Shown here in pieces: positions 29,786 through 40,990 of a stretch of DNA of 64,000 nucleotides (its first letter is position 1; each line of letters begins with the position of its first letter). This DNA is from an uncultured Bacteroidaceae bacterium. GTDB taxonomy: Bacteria; Bacteroidota; Bacteroidia; Bacteroidales; Bacteroidaceae. The notes beneath the pieces were generated by a model. The model saw only the letters and a list, made by a program, of their open reading frames with translations, had not been told where the DNA came from and did no database searches. The translations under genes were made by a program, and so were the position numbers. The stretch spans positions 24,583-88,582 of the forward strand of contig CAJOLC010000019.1 of assembly GCA_905235305.1 (NCBI GenBank), read 5' to 3'.

Positions 29786-30685
29786 ATGAAAGCATTTGTA
29801 TTCCCCGGTCAGGGAGCACAGTTTACGGGTATGGGCAAAGAGCTCTACGACACGAATCCTAAAGCAAAGGAACTTTTCGAAAAGGCAAACGAGATACTTG
29901 GTTTCCGCATCACAGACATTATGTTCGAGGGCGATGCCGAGGAGTTGAAGCAGACAAAGGTTACGCAACCTGCTGTATTCCTCCATAGTGTCATCACTGC
30001 AATCTGCTTGGGCGAAGCCTTCAAGCCCGACATGGTGGGCGGCCACAGCCTTGGAGAATTCAGTGCCCTCACAGCTGCCGGAGCTCTTTCATTCGAGGAC
30101 GGGCTGCGCCTTGTCCATGCTCGTGCCCTGGCAATGCAGAAAGCCTGCGAAGCCGCACCAGGCACTATGGCAGCCATCATTAACCTTCCCGACGAGACTG
30201 TCGAGCAGACTTGCGCCGAAGTAACAGCAGAAGGCAAGGGCGTAGTAGTGCCTGCCAACTACAATTGCCCAGGGCAGCTGGTCATCAGTGGCAATATCGA
30301 GGAGGTGAACACTGCTTGCGAGAAGCTGAAAGAGGCTGGTGCAAAGCGTGCCCTTGTACTGCCCGTCGGCGGTGCCTTCCATAGTCCTCTCATGCAGCCG
30401 GCTAAAGATGAGCTTCAGTCTGCCATCGAAAAGACAGAGTTCCACACGCCATCCTGCCCCGTCTATCAGAATGTAGATGCCAAGGCTCACACGGATGCCG
30501 CCGAGATTAAGCAGAATCTTATTGCTCAGCTCACTGCAAGCGTGCGCTGGACTCAGGAGGTGCAGAACATGCTCGAAGCAGGTGCGACAGAGTTTACGGA
30601 GTGTGGCCCTGGCCGCGCCCTGCAAGGTATGATAACGAAGATTGCCAAAGGAATCGAAGGCATCACCATCGACGGCATTCAATAG
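29786..30685 (+). CDS. fabD: Malonyl-CoA:ACP transacylase
   Basis: AFVFPGQGAQFTGMGKELYD, GGHSLGEFSALTAAGAL. Confidence 0.97.
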   Translation: MKAFVFPGQGAQFTGMGKELYDTNPKAKELFEKANEILGFRITDIMFEGDAEELKQTKVTQPAVFLHSVITAICLGEAFKPDMVGGHSLGEFSALTAAGALSFEDGLRLVHARALAMQKACEAAPGTMAAIINLPDETVEQTCAEVTAEGKGVVVPANYNCPGQLVISGNIEEVNTACEKLKEAGAKRALVLPVGGAFHSPLMQPAKDELQSAIEKTEFHTPSCPVYQNVDAKAHTDAAEIKQNLIAQLTASVRWTQEVQNMLEAGATEFTECGPGRALQGMITKIAKGIEGITIDGIQ

Positions 30686-30746
30686 AACTCCCCTGCCCCG
30701 CTTAGGGAGAATGATAAATAGTAAACCGTAAATCGTCAAATCGCAA

Positions 30747-32390
30747 ATGGCGTTGACCATCTATCAGGTCTTCACCCGTCTCTTTGGTGCCGACAAGGCT
30801 ACCTGCATCCCTCGCGGAACGAAACGCGAGAACGGGTGCGGCACGATGCAAGACTTCACAGCCAAGGCTCTGGAACACATCCGGGCACTTGGCTGTACCC
30901 ATATCTGGTACACTGGAATCATCGAGCACGCCAGCAAGACGGACTACTCTGCCATAGGCATTCCTGCCGACAACACAGATGTCGTGAAAGGCGAAGCAGG
31001 CAGCCCGTATGCCATACGCGACTATTATGACGTAGACCCTGACATTGCGAAAGACCCCGCGAAACGAATCCACGAGTTCGAAAGGCTTGTGGAGCGGACG
31101 CATAAGGCTGGCCTGAAAGTCATCATCGACTTCGTCCCAAACCATGTCGCCCGCCAATACCATTCGGACGCCAAGCCTGTAGGGGTTCGCGACCTTGGGG
31201 AAGACGACAACAGGAACTGCTCTTTCTCGCCCACGAACAACTTCTACTACGTCGCCGGGGAAGCGTTGCACCTCGATGGCATCCTGCCAGAGAGCACCTA
31301 CCAGGAGTTTCCGGCGAAGGCGACAGGCAACGACAACTTCACATCCTGGCCGTCGAAGAACGACTGGTACGAGACCGTGAAGCTCAACTACGGCATCGAT
31401 TACGTCGGAGGCAGGCAGGGGCACTTCTCCCCCATCCCAGACACTTGGCACAAGATGTTGCACATCCTGCTCTACTGGAGTGCGAAGGGCATCGACGGCT
31501 TCCGTTGTGACATGGCCGAGATGGTGCCGGTTGAGTTCTGGGAATGGGCGCTGCCGCAGGTCAAGAGCCAGTATCCGCACATCATTTTCATTGCCGAAGT
31601 CTATAATCCCAGCCTATATCGCGACTACATCCACCGCGGGCATTTCGACTATCTGTACGACAAAGTCGGGCTCTACGACACGCTGCTCAACGTCTGCCGG
31701 GGGCAAAGCACGCACAGCATCACAGCCTGCTGGCAGGCAGTCGACGATATTCGCAGCCACATGCTGGGCTTCCTCGAGAACCACGACGAGCAGAGACTGG
31801 CCAGCAGCTTCCTGCTTGGCAAAGCCGAAAAAGCCTTGCCTGCGCTCCTCGTAAGCAGCCTCATGCCATCGCCCTTCATGCTCTATTTCGGACAGGAACT
31901 GGGCGAACGGGGCATGGATGCCGAAGGTTTCAGCGGACTCGACGGGCGGACCACTATCTTCGACTACTGGTCTGTGCCCACCATACGGCGCTGGCGCAAC
32001 AAAGGTCGCTTTGACGGCAAGCTGCTGACGGCAGAAGAGCTGTCGCTCCAAAAGGCATACCAAAGCATCCTTCGGCTGCGGGAAGAGCCGCTCTATGCAG
32101 ATGGCGGCTTCTACGACCTGATGTATGTCAACCCACATCTATGGCAGCAGTACGCCTTCATCCGTCATTCGGGAAAGCATTTTTCACTCATCGTCGCCAA
32201 CTTCTCCGAACATAAAGAGACGATTCAGCTCAATCTCCCGGCTCATCTGTTTGAGTTCACGGGCATCAGGGAAACGGCAAGTCTCCGGATGACTAACTAT
32301 CTGGATGGAAGCAAAGTAAGCCTCCCGTTCAATTCCAGCGAGCCTCTCCGGCTGACGCTGCCAGCCAACTTCGGAATCATCCTGCACTAA
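30747..32390 (+). CDS. Alpha-amylase family glycoside hydrolase (GH13)
   Basis: VIIDFVPNHVARQY, GIDGFRCDMAEMVP, FIAEVYNP, FLENHDEQRLAS. Confidence 0.94.
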   Translation: MALTIYQVFTRLFGADKATCIPRGTKRENGCGTMQDFTAKALEHIRALGCTHIWYTGIIEHASKTDYSAIGIPADNTDVVKGEAGSPYAIRDYYDVDPDIAKDPAKRIHEFERLVERTHKAGLKVIIDFVPNHVARQYHSDAKPVGVRDLGEDDNRNCSFSPTNNFYYVAGEALHLDGILPESTYQEFPAKATGNDNFTSWPSKNDWYETVKLNYGIDYVGGRQGHFSPIPDTWHKMLHILLYWSAKGIDGFRCDMAEMVPVEFWEWALPQVKSQYPHIIFIAEVYNPSLYRDYIHRGHFDYLYDKVGLYDTLLNVCRGQSTHSITACWQAVDDIRSHMLGFLENHDEQRLASSFLLGKAEKALPALLVSSLMPSPFMLYFGQELGERGMDAEGFSGLDGRTTIFDYWSVPTIRRWRNKGRFDGKLLTAEELSLQKAYQSILRLREEPLYADGGFYDLMYVNPHLWQQYAFIRHSGKHFSLIVANFSEHKETIQLNLPAHLFEFTGIRETASLRMTNYLDGSKVSLPFNSSEPLRLTLPANFGIILH

Positions 32391-32507
32391 CCTCGGCAGG
32401 GCAGGACAAGCCTGCCTGCCACACACCGCAGTTCGCCTCGGCCGCCCGAAGCGAATGCTGCCCTCTCCAACCCTCTGCGTCGTCCGACATGGCACAGAGG
32501 GTTCTTT

Positions 32508-32573
32508 GCACATACATGTACATTCAATTGAACATACATGTATATTCAATTGCACATACATGTATGTTCAAGC
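32508..32573. repeat. Second copy of the three-unit 22-bp palindromic repeat (see 291-360)
   Basis: CATACATG at 32511, 32533, 32555; flank similarity extends on both sides. Confidence 0.9.
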
Positions 32574-32652
32574 AACGCAACGTGGAGGGGGCAAAGAGCA
32601 AGGTGCATTAAGCGGGCGTCAGAGGCATCCGGCGGACCGCTTTCAGGCAGGT

Positions 32653-33432
32653 TTAGCAATGCTCTTCGCCTTCTGCGTAATTCTCGAGGAAGAGGTGCTC
32701 GCCGTCATAGACGGCATAAGTGAACTGAGAAATCCAGTCGCCAAGGATGAGGATACGTGTCCGGTGACTCAAGACAAGGTCGAGCTCGATGTGACGATGC
32801 CCGAAGATGAAGAAGTCGACGTCAGGGTGTTCCTTCAAGTACTGCTTTGCAAAGATGACGAGCGGCTCCTTGTCTTCGCCCTGATAAGGTGCCTCGGCAG
32901 CTTCTCCAGACAGGGAAGGCTCACGCTTCAGGCGGCTGTGCTTGGCCCAGTTAAGTCCGAAAGGCATTCCCAAAGCAGGGTGCAGCCAGCGGAAAAGCCA
33001 TTGGCAGAACGTGTTGTGGAAGATTCCTCGGATGAACTGGAACTTCCAGTCCTTGTCGCCCAACCCATCGCCATGAGCAAGATAGAACGTCTGGTCGCCT
33101 ATCTCGAGCGTGAGAGGCTGACGATGCAATATCATGCCACACTCCTTTTCCAGGTAGTCGAGGCACCAGATATCGTGATTGCCGGTAAAGTAATGCACCT
33201 CGATTCCCATGTCGGACAGTTCGCTAACCTTGCCCAGGAAACGCGTGAATCCCTTAGGCACTACGGTCTGGTACTCGAACCAAAAGTCGAACATGTCGCC
33301 AAGCATATAGATGGCCCCCGCCTTGTCCTTTATCTCATCGAGGAAGCGCACCAGCCTCCTTTCCTGCTGACGGCGGTGGGGAATGGCAAGACTGCCAAGA
33401 TGCGCATCACTTATAAAGTAAATGTTCTTCAT
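32653..33432 (-). CDS. lpxH: UDP-2,3-diacylglucosamine diphosphatase
   Basis: NIYFISDAHLG, LGDMFDFWFEY, GNHD, FGHRHIE. Confidence 0.92.
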   Translation of the reverse strand: MKNIYFISDAHLGSLAIPHRRQQERRLVRFLDEIKDKAGAIYMLGDMFDFWFEYQTVVPKGFTRFLGKVSELSDMGIEVHYFTGNHDIWCLDYLEKECGMILHRQPLTLEIGDQTFYLAHGDGLGDKDWKFQFIRGIFHNTFCQWLFRWLHPALGMPFGLNWAKHSRLKREPSLSGEAAEAPYQGEDKEPLVIFAKQYLKEHPDVDFFIFGHRHIELDLVLSHRTRILILGDWISQFTYAVYDGEHLFLENYAEGEEHC

Positions 33433-33458
33433 CGCACGATATGCTGAGTTTGTATAGA

Positions 33459-33797
33459 TTACAGGAAGCCTAACTCCATCTTCGCTTCTTCGCTCATCAT
33501 GTTCTTGTCCCACTCGGGTTCGAAGACAAGGCTGACTTCCACCTTCCTTATGCCTGTGATGGCCTCAAGCTTCTGCCGCACGTCCTCGACAATGAAGTCG
33601 GCAGCAGGACAATTGGGTGCCGTCAGGGTCATGTCGACACTCAGCATGGTGTTCTCCTCGCTGAGTTCTATGCGATAGATGAGTCCCAGGTCGTATATGT
33701 TGACAGGGATTTCGGGGTCGAAGACTGTCTTGAGCACCTCGATTACGCGTTCCTGCATCTCCAATTCAGTGTTGGCATTCATCTGTTTCTCCTCCAT
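33459..33797 (-). CDS. MIP18/SufT-like (DUF59) iron-sulfur assembly protein
   Basis: VIEVLKTVFDPEIPVNIYDLGLIYRIEL, MTLTAPNCPAADFI. Confidence 0.92.
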   Translation of the reverse strand: MEEKQMNANTELEMQERVIEVLKTVFDPEIPVNIYDLGLIYRIELSEENTMLSVDMTLTAPNCPAADFIVEDVRQKLEAITGIRKVEVSLVFEPEWDKNMMSEEAKMELGFL

Positions 33798-33804
33798 GTT
33801 TTCA

Positions 33805-34485
33805 CTAAATCTTTCCATTTTCATGGTAACTGTAATAGGCGTCGCCTGCAAAGATGACGTGGTCCACAAGCCTGATACCCACAGCCCTGCAGGCATCGTT
33901 CACTTTCTTGGTGAGGTTGTCATCGTCGCGGCTTGGCTGAGTCCTGCCGCTCGGATGGTTATGGCATAGCACGACGGCAACGGCCTGACCGAGGATGGCG
34001 TGACGTAGCAGGCAACGGACATCGACCGAGGCCCCAGCTATGCCGCCTCTGCTAAGCAGGACCGAGCCCTTGACTGCCATACCCTGATCGAGCAAGAGCA
34101 AGTGGCATTCCTCAATCTGAAGGTCCTGAAGAAGCGGACGGAAGTAGTCGACCGTGTCAGTAGTGTCTTTGATCCGCATCCGCTTAGGCAGGTCCTCCTT
34201 CAGACGCAGGTTGGCAAGTTGGCAGGCGGCAATGATTGTCACGGCCTTCGCTTCGCCAATGCCTTCGTAACGCATCAGTTCCTGTACGGACACCTTGGCA
34301 AGCGACATGAGACTGTCTCCATAGTCGGAAAGGATGCCTCGCATGATGTCGACAGCCGACTTGCCAGGCACGCCGCTTCCTATAAGGATGGCCAGCAGCT
34401 CAGCCTTGCTGAGGGAACCTGCGCCGTTGGCAAGCAAACGCTCGCGAGGCCTGTCTTCCGGAGCCCAACTCTTTATTGCTTTCAT
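33805..34485 (-). CDS. radC: RadC family DNA repair protein (JAB domain)
   Basis: RPRERLLANGAGSLSKAELLAILIGSGVPGKSAVDIMR, VVLCHNHPSGRTQPSRDD. Confidence 0.95.
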   Translation of the reverse strand: MKAIKSWAPEDRPRERLLANGAGSLSKAELLAILIGSGVPGKSAVDIMRGILSDYGDSLMSLAKVSVQELMRYEGIGEAKAVTIIAACQLANLRLKEDLPKRMRIKDTTDTVDYFRPLLQDLQIEECHLLLLDQGMAVKGSVLLSRGGIAGASVDVRCLLRHAILGQAVAVVLCHNHPSGRTQPSRDDDNLTKKVNDACRAVGIRLVDHVIFAGDAYYSYHENGKI

Positions 34486-35573
34486 TCGTAGAAATTCTCT
34501 TTAAACGCCTGCAGCTCCTCGTTCCTGCCACACACGCACCTCAGCCACCAGGCTCGGATGAAACCAGTGCCGTAGCCAATCAACTGGATGAAACTTGCCC
34601 AAATCGACAGGAAACCTATCTTTACACTGTGGTTCCGGATGGAACTGTCCACGAAGACAAGCAACGAGAAAAGCAGTAAAGGAAGCAAAGCAAGCAACAT
34701 AATCGCCGCGCCAAGGTAGGCAACAACGAGCCCCATGTTGCATCCGGTGGAACTGAAGGAACCTGTATATAGTCCGAGACCCGTAAAGAACAGGCCGACG
34801 AGGAACAGGAGCAGACAAAGGAAGACACCAATCGTGAACACGGCTGGCAGCAGATGGACGAGCTTCAGACTGCCCGGGTGACGCTTCATAAGGTTGATGC
34901 GGGCTATTCCCGAGTTGTTAACTTGCTTGAAGAACTTCTTGAAATCGGTGCGGCGCTTGTGCCAAACCCATGCTTCAGGGAAGAGTCGGCAACTCGCTCC
35001 ACTCTTGTAGATGCGCAGGCTCAAGTCGATATCCTCGCCGAAACGCATGGAGGAGAAGCCGCCGAGCTGTCGGAAGAGGCTGCGACGAATGCCCAGATTG
35101 AAGGAACGCGGATAGAACTTCTTGTCCATTTGCTTCTTTCCGCCACGAATGCCTCCTGTGGTTATGAACGAAGTCATGCTGTAACTGATGGCCTTCTGCA
35201 CAGGTGTGAAACCCTCGTGGGCACGGTCCGGACCGCCCCAAGCATCACATTCCTGCCTGTTTAGCTCAGCCTCTACCTCTTTCAGAAAGTCGGGAGGCAG
35301 GACACAATCACTGTCGAGGAAGATGAGATATTCGCCCTGGCTATGCTCTGCTGCCAAGTTCCTGGTCGGTCCTGGCCCACTGTTCTCCTTCGTGTAATAG
35401 CGGAGCTGAAGCTTGCCGGCATACTTATGGACAACACTTTCGCAGGGGTTGGTCGAACCGTCCTCAACGATGATGACCTCCATATCCTTGAGCGTCTGTC
35501 CAGTCAGGCTTTGGAGCAGTTCATCGACCTCATCCGGACGATTATATACGGGCACTATAATTGAGTACTTCAT
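34482..35573 (-). CDS. Family 2 glycosyltransferase
   Basis: YSIIVPVYNRPDEVDELLQSLTGQTLKDMEVIIVEDGS, two C-terminal TMs. Confidence 0.93.
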   Translation of the reverse strand: MKYSIIVPVYNRPDEVDELLQSLTGQTLKDMEVIIVEDGSTNPCESVVHKYAGKLQLRYYTKENSGPGPTRNLAAEHSQGEYLIFLDSDCVLPPDFLKEVEAELNRQECDAWGGPDRAHEGFTPVQKAISYSMTSFITTGGIRGGKKQMDKKFYPRSFNLGIRRSLFRQLGGFSSMRFGEDIDLSLRIYKSGASCRLFPEAWVWHKRRTDFKKFFKQVNNSGIARINLMKRHPGSLKLVHLLPAVFTIGVFLCLLLFLVGLFFTGLGLYTGSFSSTGCNMGLVVAYLGAAIMLLALLPLLLFSLLVFVDSSIRNHSVKIGFLSIWASFIQLIGYGTGFIRAWWLRCVCGRNEELQAFKENFYE

Positions 35574-36281
35574 TTACTTGCTTATTAGGAAAATGGCAGG
35601 AATCTTGCTTAGGTCGGGCAGCTTCGTTTTCTTCCATTCTGCAATTGAGAGGGTTCGGATATACTCGTCATTGGTCGTGATGCCGGCAGCTATGCAGAGG
35701 CGCGTCTGAGGGCGAAGGGTGCTGACGAGCGCCTGGAACATCTTCCCGTTGCGGTAAGGTGTCTCGATGAACAGTTGAGTCTGTCCTTCTGCCCATGCTC
35801 TTGACTCGAGGGCCTTCAGTCGTTTTGCCCTATCCGAAGCATCGACAGGCAGATAGCCATTGAAGGCGAAGCTCTGTCCGCCCAGTCCGCTACTCATCAC
35901 AGCCATAATCATACTGTTCGGCCCCACAAGGGGAACAACTCGCAAGCCTTCCCGCTGGGCAATCTTTACGATGTCGGCACCTGGGTCGGCTACTGCAGGA
36001 CAACCTGCTTCGCTGATGACGCCGACAGGTTTTCCCTCGCGGAGCGGCTGCAGATACTGGCTGAACTGCTTCTCGTCGGCATGCTTGCCCATCTCGAAGA
36101 ATGTAGTGTCGTCAATGGGGAAGGCTTTGTCGGTCTGCCTGAGGAAGCGTCGAGCCGAACGGATATTCTCGACAACGAAGTGCCGGATGCCCATGATAAC
36201 CTCATGATTGTAAGGCGGCAGGACCTGTTCTATCGAGGTCTCGCCAAGCGTTACGGGTATGAGGTAGAGTGCTGCGGGCAT
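35574..36281 (-). CDS. SAM-dependent methyltransferase (RsmI-like, tetrapyrrole methylase fold)
   Basis: PVGVISEAGCPAVADPGADIVKIAQREGLRVVPLVGPNSMIMAVMSSGL. Confidence 0.88.
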   Translation of the reverse strand: MPAALYLIPVTLGETSIEQVLPPYNHEVIMGIRHFVVENIRSARRFLRQTDKAFPIDDTTFFEMGKHADEKQFSQYLQPLREGKPVGVISEAGCPAVADPGADIVKIAQREGLRVVPLVGPNSMIMAVMSSGLGGQSFAFNGYLPVDASDRAKRLKALESRAWAEGQTQLFIETPYRNGKMFQALVSTLRPQTRLCIAAGITTNDEYIRTLSIAEWKKTKLPDLSKIPAIFLISK

Positions 36282-36310
36282 GGCCTTAATTGAGAATCAA
36301 GGGTTAGGAT

Positions 36311-37669
36311 TTAAGAGTTGATAGAGGCTACGATGTCTTCCGGGCGGGTGAGTTTCTGCTCGCCGCTTATCATATTCTTGAGCATCACCATTCCCGCCTG
36401 CATTTCCGTCTCGCCGGTCATGATGACGAAAGGTATGCCTTTCTGATTGGCATACTGCATCTGCTTCTTCATCTTGCTGGCATCGGGATAGATTTCGCAG
36501 CGAATGCCTTGCCTTCGGAGCTGTGAGATGATGGGGAGCGAATAGTCGGTCTCCTTCTCGCCAAAGTTGATGAAGAGCACTTGGGTTGCTGTCGTGACAG
36601 CTTCCGGGTAGAGGTTCAGCTGGTTGAGAACGTCGTAGATGCGATCTGCACCAAAGCTAATCCCTACTCCACTCAGTCCAGGCATGCCGAAGATGCCTGT
36701 CAGGTTGTCGTAGCGACCGCCTCCCGTGATGCTTCCTATCTCGACATCCAGGGCTTTCACCTCGAAGATGCAGCCCGTATAATAGTTGAGCCCGCGGGCA
36801 AGCGTCAGGTCGAGTTCGAGTTGAGAGTTTTGAGTTGAGAGTTTTGAGAGCACGTATTCCACCTCGTCTATGCCTTTCTGTCCCACCTCGCTGCCTGCCA
36901 GGGCCTGGCGCATCGTCTGTATCTTCTCTGCATTCGAGCCGCTGAGGTTGATGATGGGCTGCAGCTTCTGGATGGCTTCTTCGCTGATGCCGTCCTGGCG
37001 CAGCTCTTCGTTCACGGCGTCGAGCCCTATTTTGTCGAGCTTATCAATAGCCACCGTGATGTCGACTATCTTGTCGGCTTCGCCAATCATCTCGGCGATG
37101 CCGGAGAGAATCTTGCGGTTGTTAATCTTGATACAAACGCGGATTCCGAAGCGGCGGAACACTTCGTCGACGATTTGCATCAGTTCCACTTCGCAGAGCA
37201 GCGAGTCGCTTCCCACGACGTCGGCATCGCATTGATAGAACTCACGGTAGCGGCCTTTCTGCGGACGGTCGGCGCGCCATACGGGTTGAATCTGATAACG
37301 ACGGAAAGGCAAAGCCAGCTCCTCCCTGTGCTGCACGACATAGCGGGCGAAGGGGACTGTCAAATCGTATCTGAGACCCTTTTCGCAGAGCTGAGCAGCA
37401 AGGTGGCCCGTAGCGCCAGAGGCAAGGTCTTCGGCAGAGATGCCACGCAGGAAGTCTCCGCTGTTCAGTATCTTAAAGAGAAGTTTATCGCCCTCCTCGC
37501 CATACTTGCCCATCAGGGTCGACAGGTTCTCCATTGCAGGCGTCTCGATTTGTTCAAATCCGTAGAGCGAATAGACCTCGCGAATCGTGCCGAAGATGTA
37601 GTTGCGGCGCGCCATCTCCTGTGGTCCGAAGTCGCGGGTACCTTTGGGTATACTTGGTTTCTGTGCCAT
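36311..37669 (-). CDS. hisS: Histidyl-tRNA synthetase
   Basis: [56 protein letters not shown]. Confidence 0.97.
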   Translation of the reverse strand: MAQKPSIPKGTRDFGPQEMARRNYIFGTIREVYSLYGFEQIETPAMENLSTLMGKYGEEGDKLLFKILNSGDFLRGISAEDLASGATGHLAAQLCEKGLRYDLTVPFARYVVQHREELALPFRRYQIQPVWRADRPQKGRYREFYQCDADVVGSDSLLCEVELMQIVDEVFRRFGIRVCIKINNRKILSGIAEMIGEADKIVDITVAIDKLDKIGLDAVNEELRQDGISEEAIQKLQPIINLSGSNAEKIQTMRQALAGSEVGQKGIDEVEYVLSKLSTQNSQLELDLTLARGLNYYTGCIFEVKALDVEIGSITGGGRYDNLTGIFGMPGLSGVGISFGADRIYDVLNQLNLYPEAVTTATQVLFINFGEKETDYSLPIISQLRRQGIRCEIYPDASKMKKQMQYANQKGIPFVIMTGETEMQAGMVMLKNMISGEQKLTRPEDIVASINS

Positions 37670-37694
37670 GATCTGAATTACTAATAAGAGATTT

Positions 37695-37738
37695 GCGAAT
37701 GCAAAGGTACGAATAAGCGTGGGAAATACAAAGGGAAA
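37695..37738 (-). promoter_or_regulatory. Promoter-bearing 44-bp repeat upstream of hisS (inverted copy at 38087-38130)
   Basis: Reverse complement TTTCCCTTTGTATTTCCCACGCTTATTCGTACCTTTGCATTCGC contains TACCTTTG (-7). Confidence 0.85.
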
Positions 37739-37815
37739 GCAGAAGTTTTTCGCTATTTATCCGGGCGAAGCCCTGAGGCAAGTCGCCCAATTAGGTTAAG
37801 GGATTTGATAAAGTT

Positions 37816-37910
37816 AACGTGCCGGGTCGGGTGATTCAACGTGCCGAATTGGGTGATTCAACGTGCTGGGTCGGGTGATTCAACGTGCTGGGTCGGGTGA
37901 TTCAACGTGC
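37816..37910. repeat. 22-bp phased array, 5 copies of AACGTGCTGGGTCGGGTGATTC
   Basis: AACGTGC at 37816, 37838, 37860, 37882, 37904. Confidence 0.95.
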
Positions 37911-37924
37911 TTCGTGTATTTTGG

Positions 37925-38006
37925 GCGCCCGCCAAAAATGTTCACGGCGCACGCCGAAAGAAACCGTAGCGCACGCCGAAAACAGTCACGGCGGCCGCTA
38001 CGAACC
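37925..38006. repeat. Second, sequence-distinct 22-bp array (GCGCACGCCGAAAnnnnnCACG), ~3.5 units
   Basis: GCGC/GCGG at 37925, 37947, 37969, 37991. Confidence 0.88.
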
Positions 38007-38086
38007 AAATTCCACATAGGAACGACATCCTTCGAAATATGTTACGGCAAACAAACTTCGCTCGGAAATATTAAGAAAACCCGTGA

Positions 38087-38130
38087 TTTCCCTTTGTATT
38101 TCCCACGCTTATTCGTACCTTTGCATTCGC
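38087..38130 (+). promoter_or_regulatory. Promoter-bearing 44-bp repeat upstream of SbcC-like gene
   Basis: Perfect reverse complement of 37695-37738; TACCTTTG at 38116-38123. Confidence 0.85.
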
Positions 38131-38145
38131 TAAAGACTGTTAACC

Positions 38146-40880
38146 ATGCATTTCTTCAGGAAAAAAGATAAGGATGAGGGACAAAGGGCAGATGCCGGCA
38201 GCCAACAGATAGCCAAGGAGAGTCAGCCAAGTCAGCCCGTCGAAGGCGGCATAAACTTCATCATCGACGACGTCCCAACCATGCACCCCAGACGCGACAG
38301 CCGTATTCTAAACTCTACACAACTGCAACGCGTCAAGGATGCCAAGAAGCTGGCCGAGACAAAACTGGCAGGTCTGGAAGAGAACCTGGAACGCCTCAAG
38401 GCTCAACAACAATGGCTCAGACGCTATCAGGAGACTAGCATGGCCCTGGAGAGAGAGAAGAGGCACCTCTTTGAACTCAATAAGCAAAAGGCTGTGATGG
38501 CAAAGGAATCGAGCATGCTGGAACGCTACGACATGTTCGAAGGCATTCATGGCGTCTACCAGAAGCTCGCCGTGGTGAAAGAACAAATAGGCAGAGACAA
38601 GCGAGGACTGAGCCTGCTGGAACGGGAAGCCGACGGGAACAGGCAAAAGATGACAGAACAGGAGAAGAGACAAAGGCAGGCGGGGGAGCAATTCCAAAAC
38701 GCCACGACAAGTCTGCGGGACGTCGTCGACCACGTCTGCAGTGCCCAGGGACTGACGGGAAACAACGAAGCCCTTGAAGCCGAAATGGCCTTCCTGCTCG
38801 ACTATAATAATAAGGTAAAAGAGGAGACGAAGGCTCTTTCCTCCCTTATAGCAGAGAAAGAAAGGGGAACCGAAGCACTGCGAAGTGACCTGGAACGTCT
38901 CCGAAGCAAACGACAAAGCATGGAAATCCACGAAAACATGCTTTGCCATGGCGAGGCGGTCCTCTTGCAGCTCAGACATCTGGAAGACAGGGACAAGAGA
39001 CGCACCGAATTCCAACAGCGAAGCAGGCAAGCCATAAAACGTCAGGAAGAAGAGAACGAGCTGCTGAGCAAGACTTTCTCACAGTTCCAGGACCTCGTCT
39101 CCATGACAGAAACAGCAGAGGCCGAGCTGAGCATGCACCGCTCGTACATTCAGGGCAGGGACGGCTGATGCTTCAGGAAAGAGCCCTCATGCTGAAAGGC
39201 CGCAGGCAAATGCTGCTCTCAGCCCTCTCCCTCTGGAGACGCATCAGCACGGGCTACGAGAGTATCGAAGAGAAGAGTAAGAAGGTGACCCAGCTTCGGC
39301 TGCACATACAACACCTGGAAGATGGTGTCCACAACCTGGAAGAACAGGCAGGAAAAGCAGGAAGACTCTGCAAGGAAAAGGAATATACCTACCTTCTGAG
39401 CAAAGGTCAGGACATCATTCAGCTGCGTGCCGACCTCAAGGAAGGCGTCAGCTGCTCTGTTTGCGGCGCAACGCATCACCCCTATCACAGCGACACGATA
39501 CTCGACCAAAGCAAGCTCATAGGCGAAATGAAGACCGACTATGAGATGCTTGCCTCGGAAGCAAATGCAAAGGCTCAGCAGCTCGCGGAAGCACAAACCG
39601 AGCTGGCAACCGCATTGGGTCAGCTCAGCGCAGAAGAGGAAGCACTCAACACCATCCGAATCAGGCAGAACGAGGACACGTTGGAGTGGAAACTCTACTC
39701 CAGTCTCGACCCTACCTTTGCCGAATGCTCTGAGAGTACGAATCTCGACGCAAGGACTGCCTTGATTCGTCAATTCATCGAGAATGTCAGCCGAGATGCA
39801 GAACAGGCTGAGAAGGAACTCGAGACCTTCACCTTTCACCAAAGCAGCATCGCCAAAATCAGCGAGGAACTTCAGAAGCTCGAACAGAAGAAGAGTGAAG
39901 TGAATGTCCGCCTGAGCGAACTAAACACCGGCCTGCAAGTGCTGAGCCGCGAGGTGGAACAAATAGGCCAACGGCTCGAGAGCATCAATAAACAGTTCAC
40001 CCGTCTCTACGAAAACATGATGCAGGCAGTCACCATCAAGGACTGGTACACCATTTGGCAGAGGAATCCCGAGCAGCTCTACGAGCAGATACAAAAGCTC
40101 GTCACGGATTGGTTCTCCACAGAAAAGGACATCGCAGAGAAGCAAGCCATCCTCGACACAGAGAATGCAAACCTCGAAGGGATGAGACTATTGCTGCAAT
40201 CCCTCACGAGAACCATGGCTGTCACTCAAAAGCGTGCAGAAGTCGTGGAAGGACGAAAATCAGAGAATCTCAAGGCATACCAGCAATTGATTCCGGACAT
40301 GAATGCCAAGGGCCTGCATCAGAAACATCTTCAGATTGTGAGAGAAGCCGGGGAACGTCTCGAGAAAGAACGGGAGTCATTGGCTGGCATTCGCCATGAC
40401 AACGATATGATGCAGGGCCGGCACGACTATTATCTGGAACATATTGCAAGGTTGGAAGGCGAGCAGAAGGAACTCGGAGAGAGACTCGACCTGTGGATGC
40501 ATGCTTTCAACCTGCAACATCCGCCTGTCCAACTGAACGAGCTTGACGATGTCTTTGCTGACGGGAAGGATTGGAGCAAGATTCGGAACCACCTGAAACA
40601 GATGAACAAGGAAATGCTCTTGTGTCAGGCAAAGGTAGAAGACCTGAACAGCCGCCTCATTGCTCTCGACACGGAAGACGGGCGTTGCAGTATGTTGACG
40701 CCTGACATTCAGGAGAATATCGCTGCCAAACAGCAGACCCTGACCAAGCAAAGAAGTGAAACGATGATGTTGATTGCCCGTCTGTCGGTTCAGCTTGAAG
40801 ACCACGAACGTGCTCTCTCGGCAGAACGCAACTCCGCAGAAATGTCGGCACGCAACCTGCCTGAAATCAACCTGGCTTAA
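38146..40880 (+). pseudogene. SbcC/Rad50-like coiled-coil protein with zinc-hook CxxC but no visible ATPase head; frameshift near 39163
   Basis: ORF 38146-39168 continues in another frame from about 39163 to 40880; CSVCGATHHPY hook at about 39453. Confidence 0.7.
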
Positions 40881-40990
40881 ATCTTAAATAAGTATAAACT
40901 TGAACTCTTGACACTCTACTGTAAACTATTTTTCGTACCTTTGCAGTCGAATCGACATTTTATCTACATTCTTAAGTAACATACATTCAC

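Noticed and set aside
37816-38006. Possible CRISPR array
   Set aside because: Units are contiguous 22-mers with no unique spacers and no cas genes in the window.
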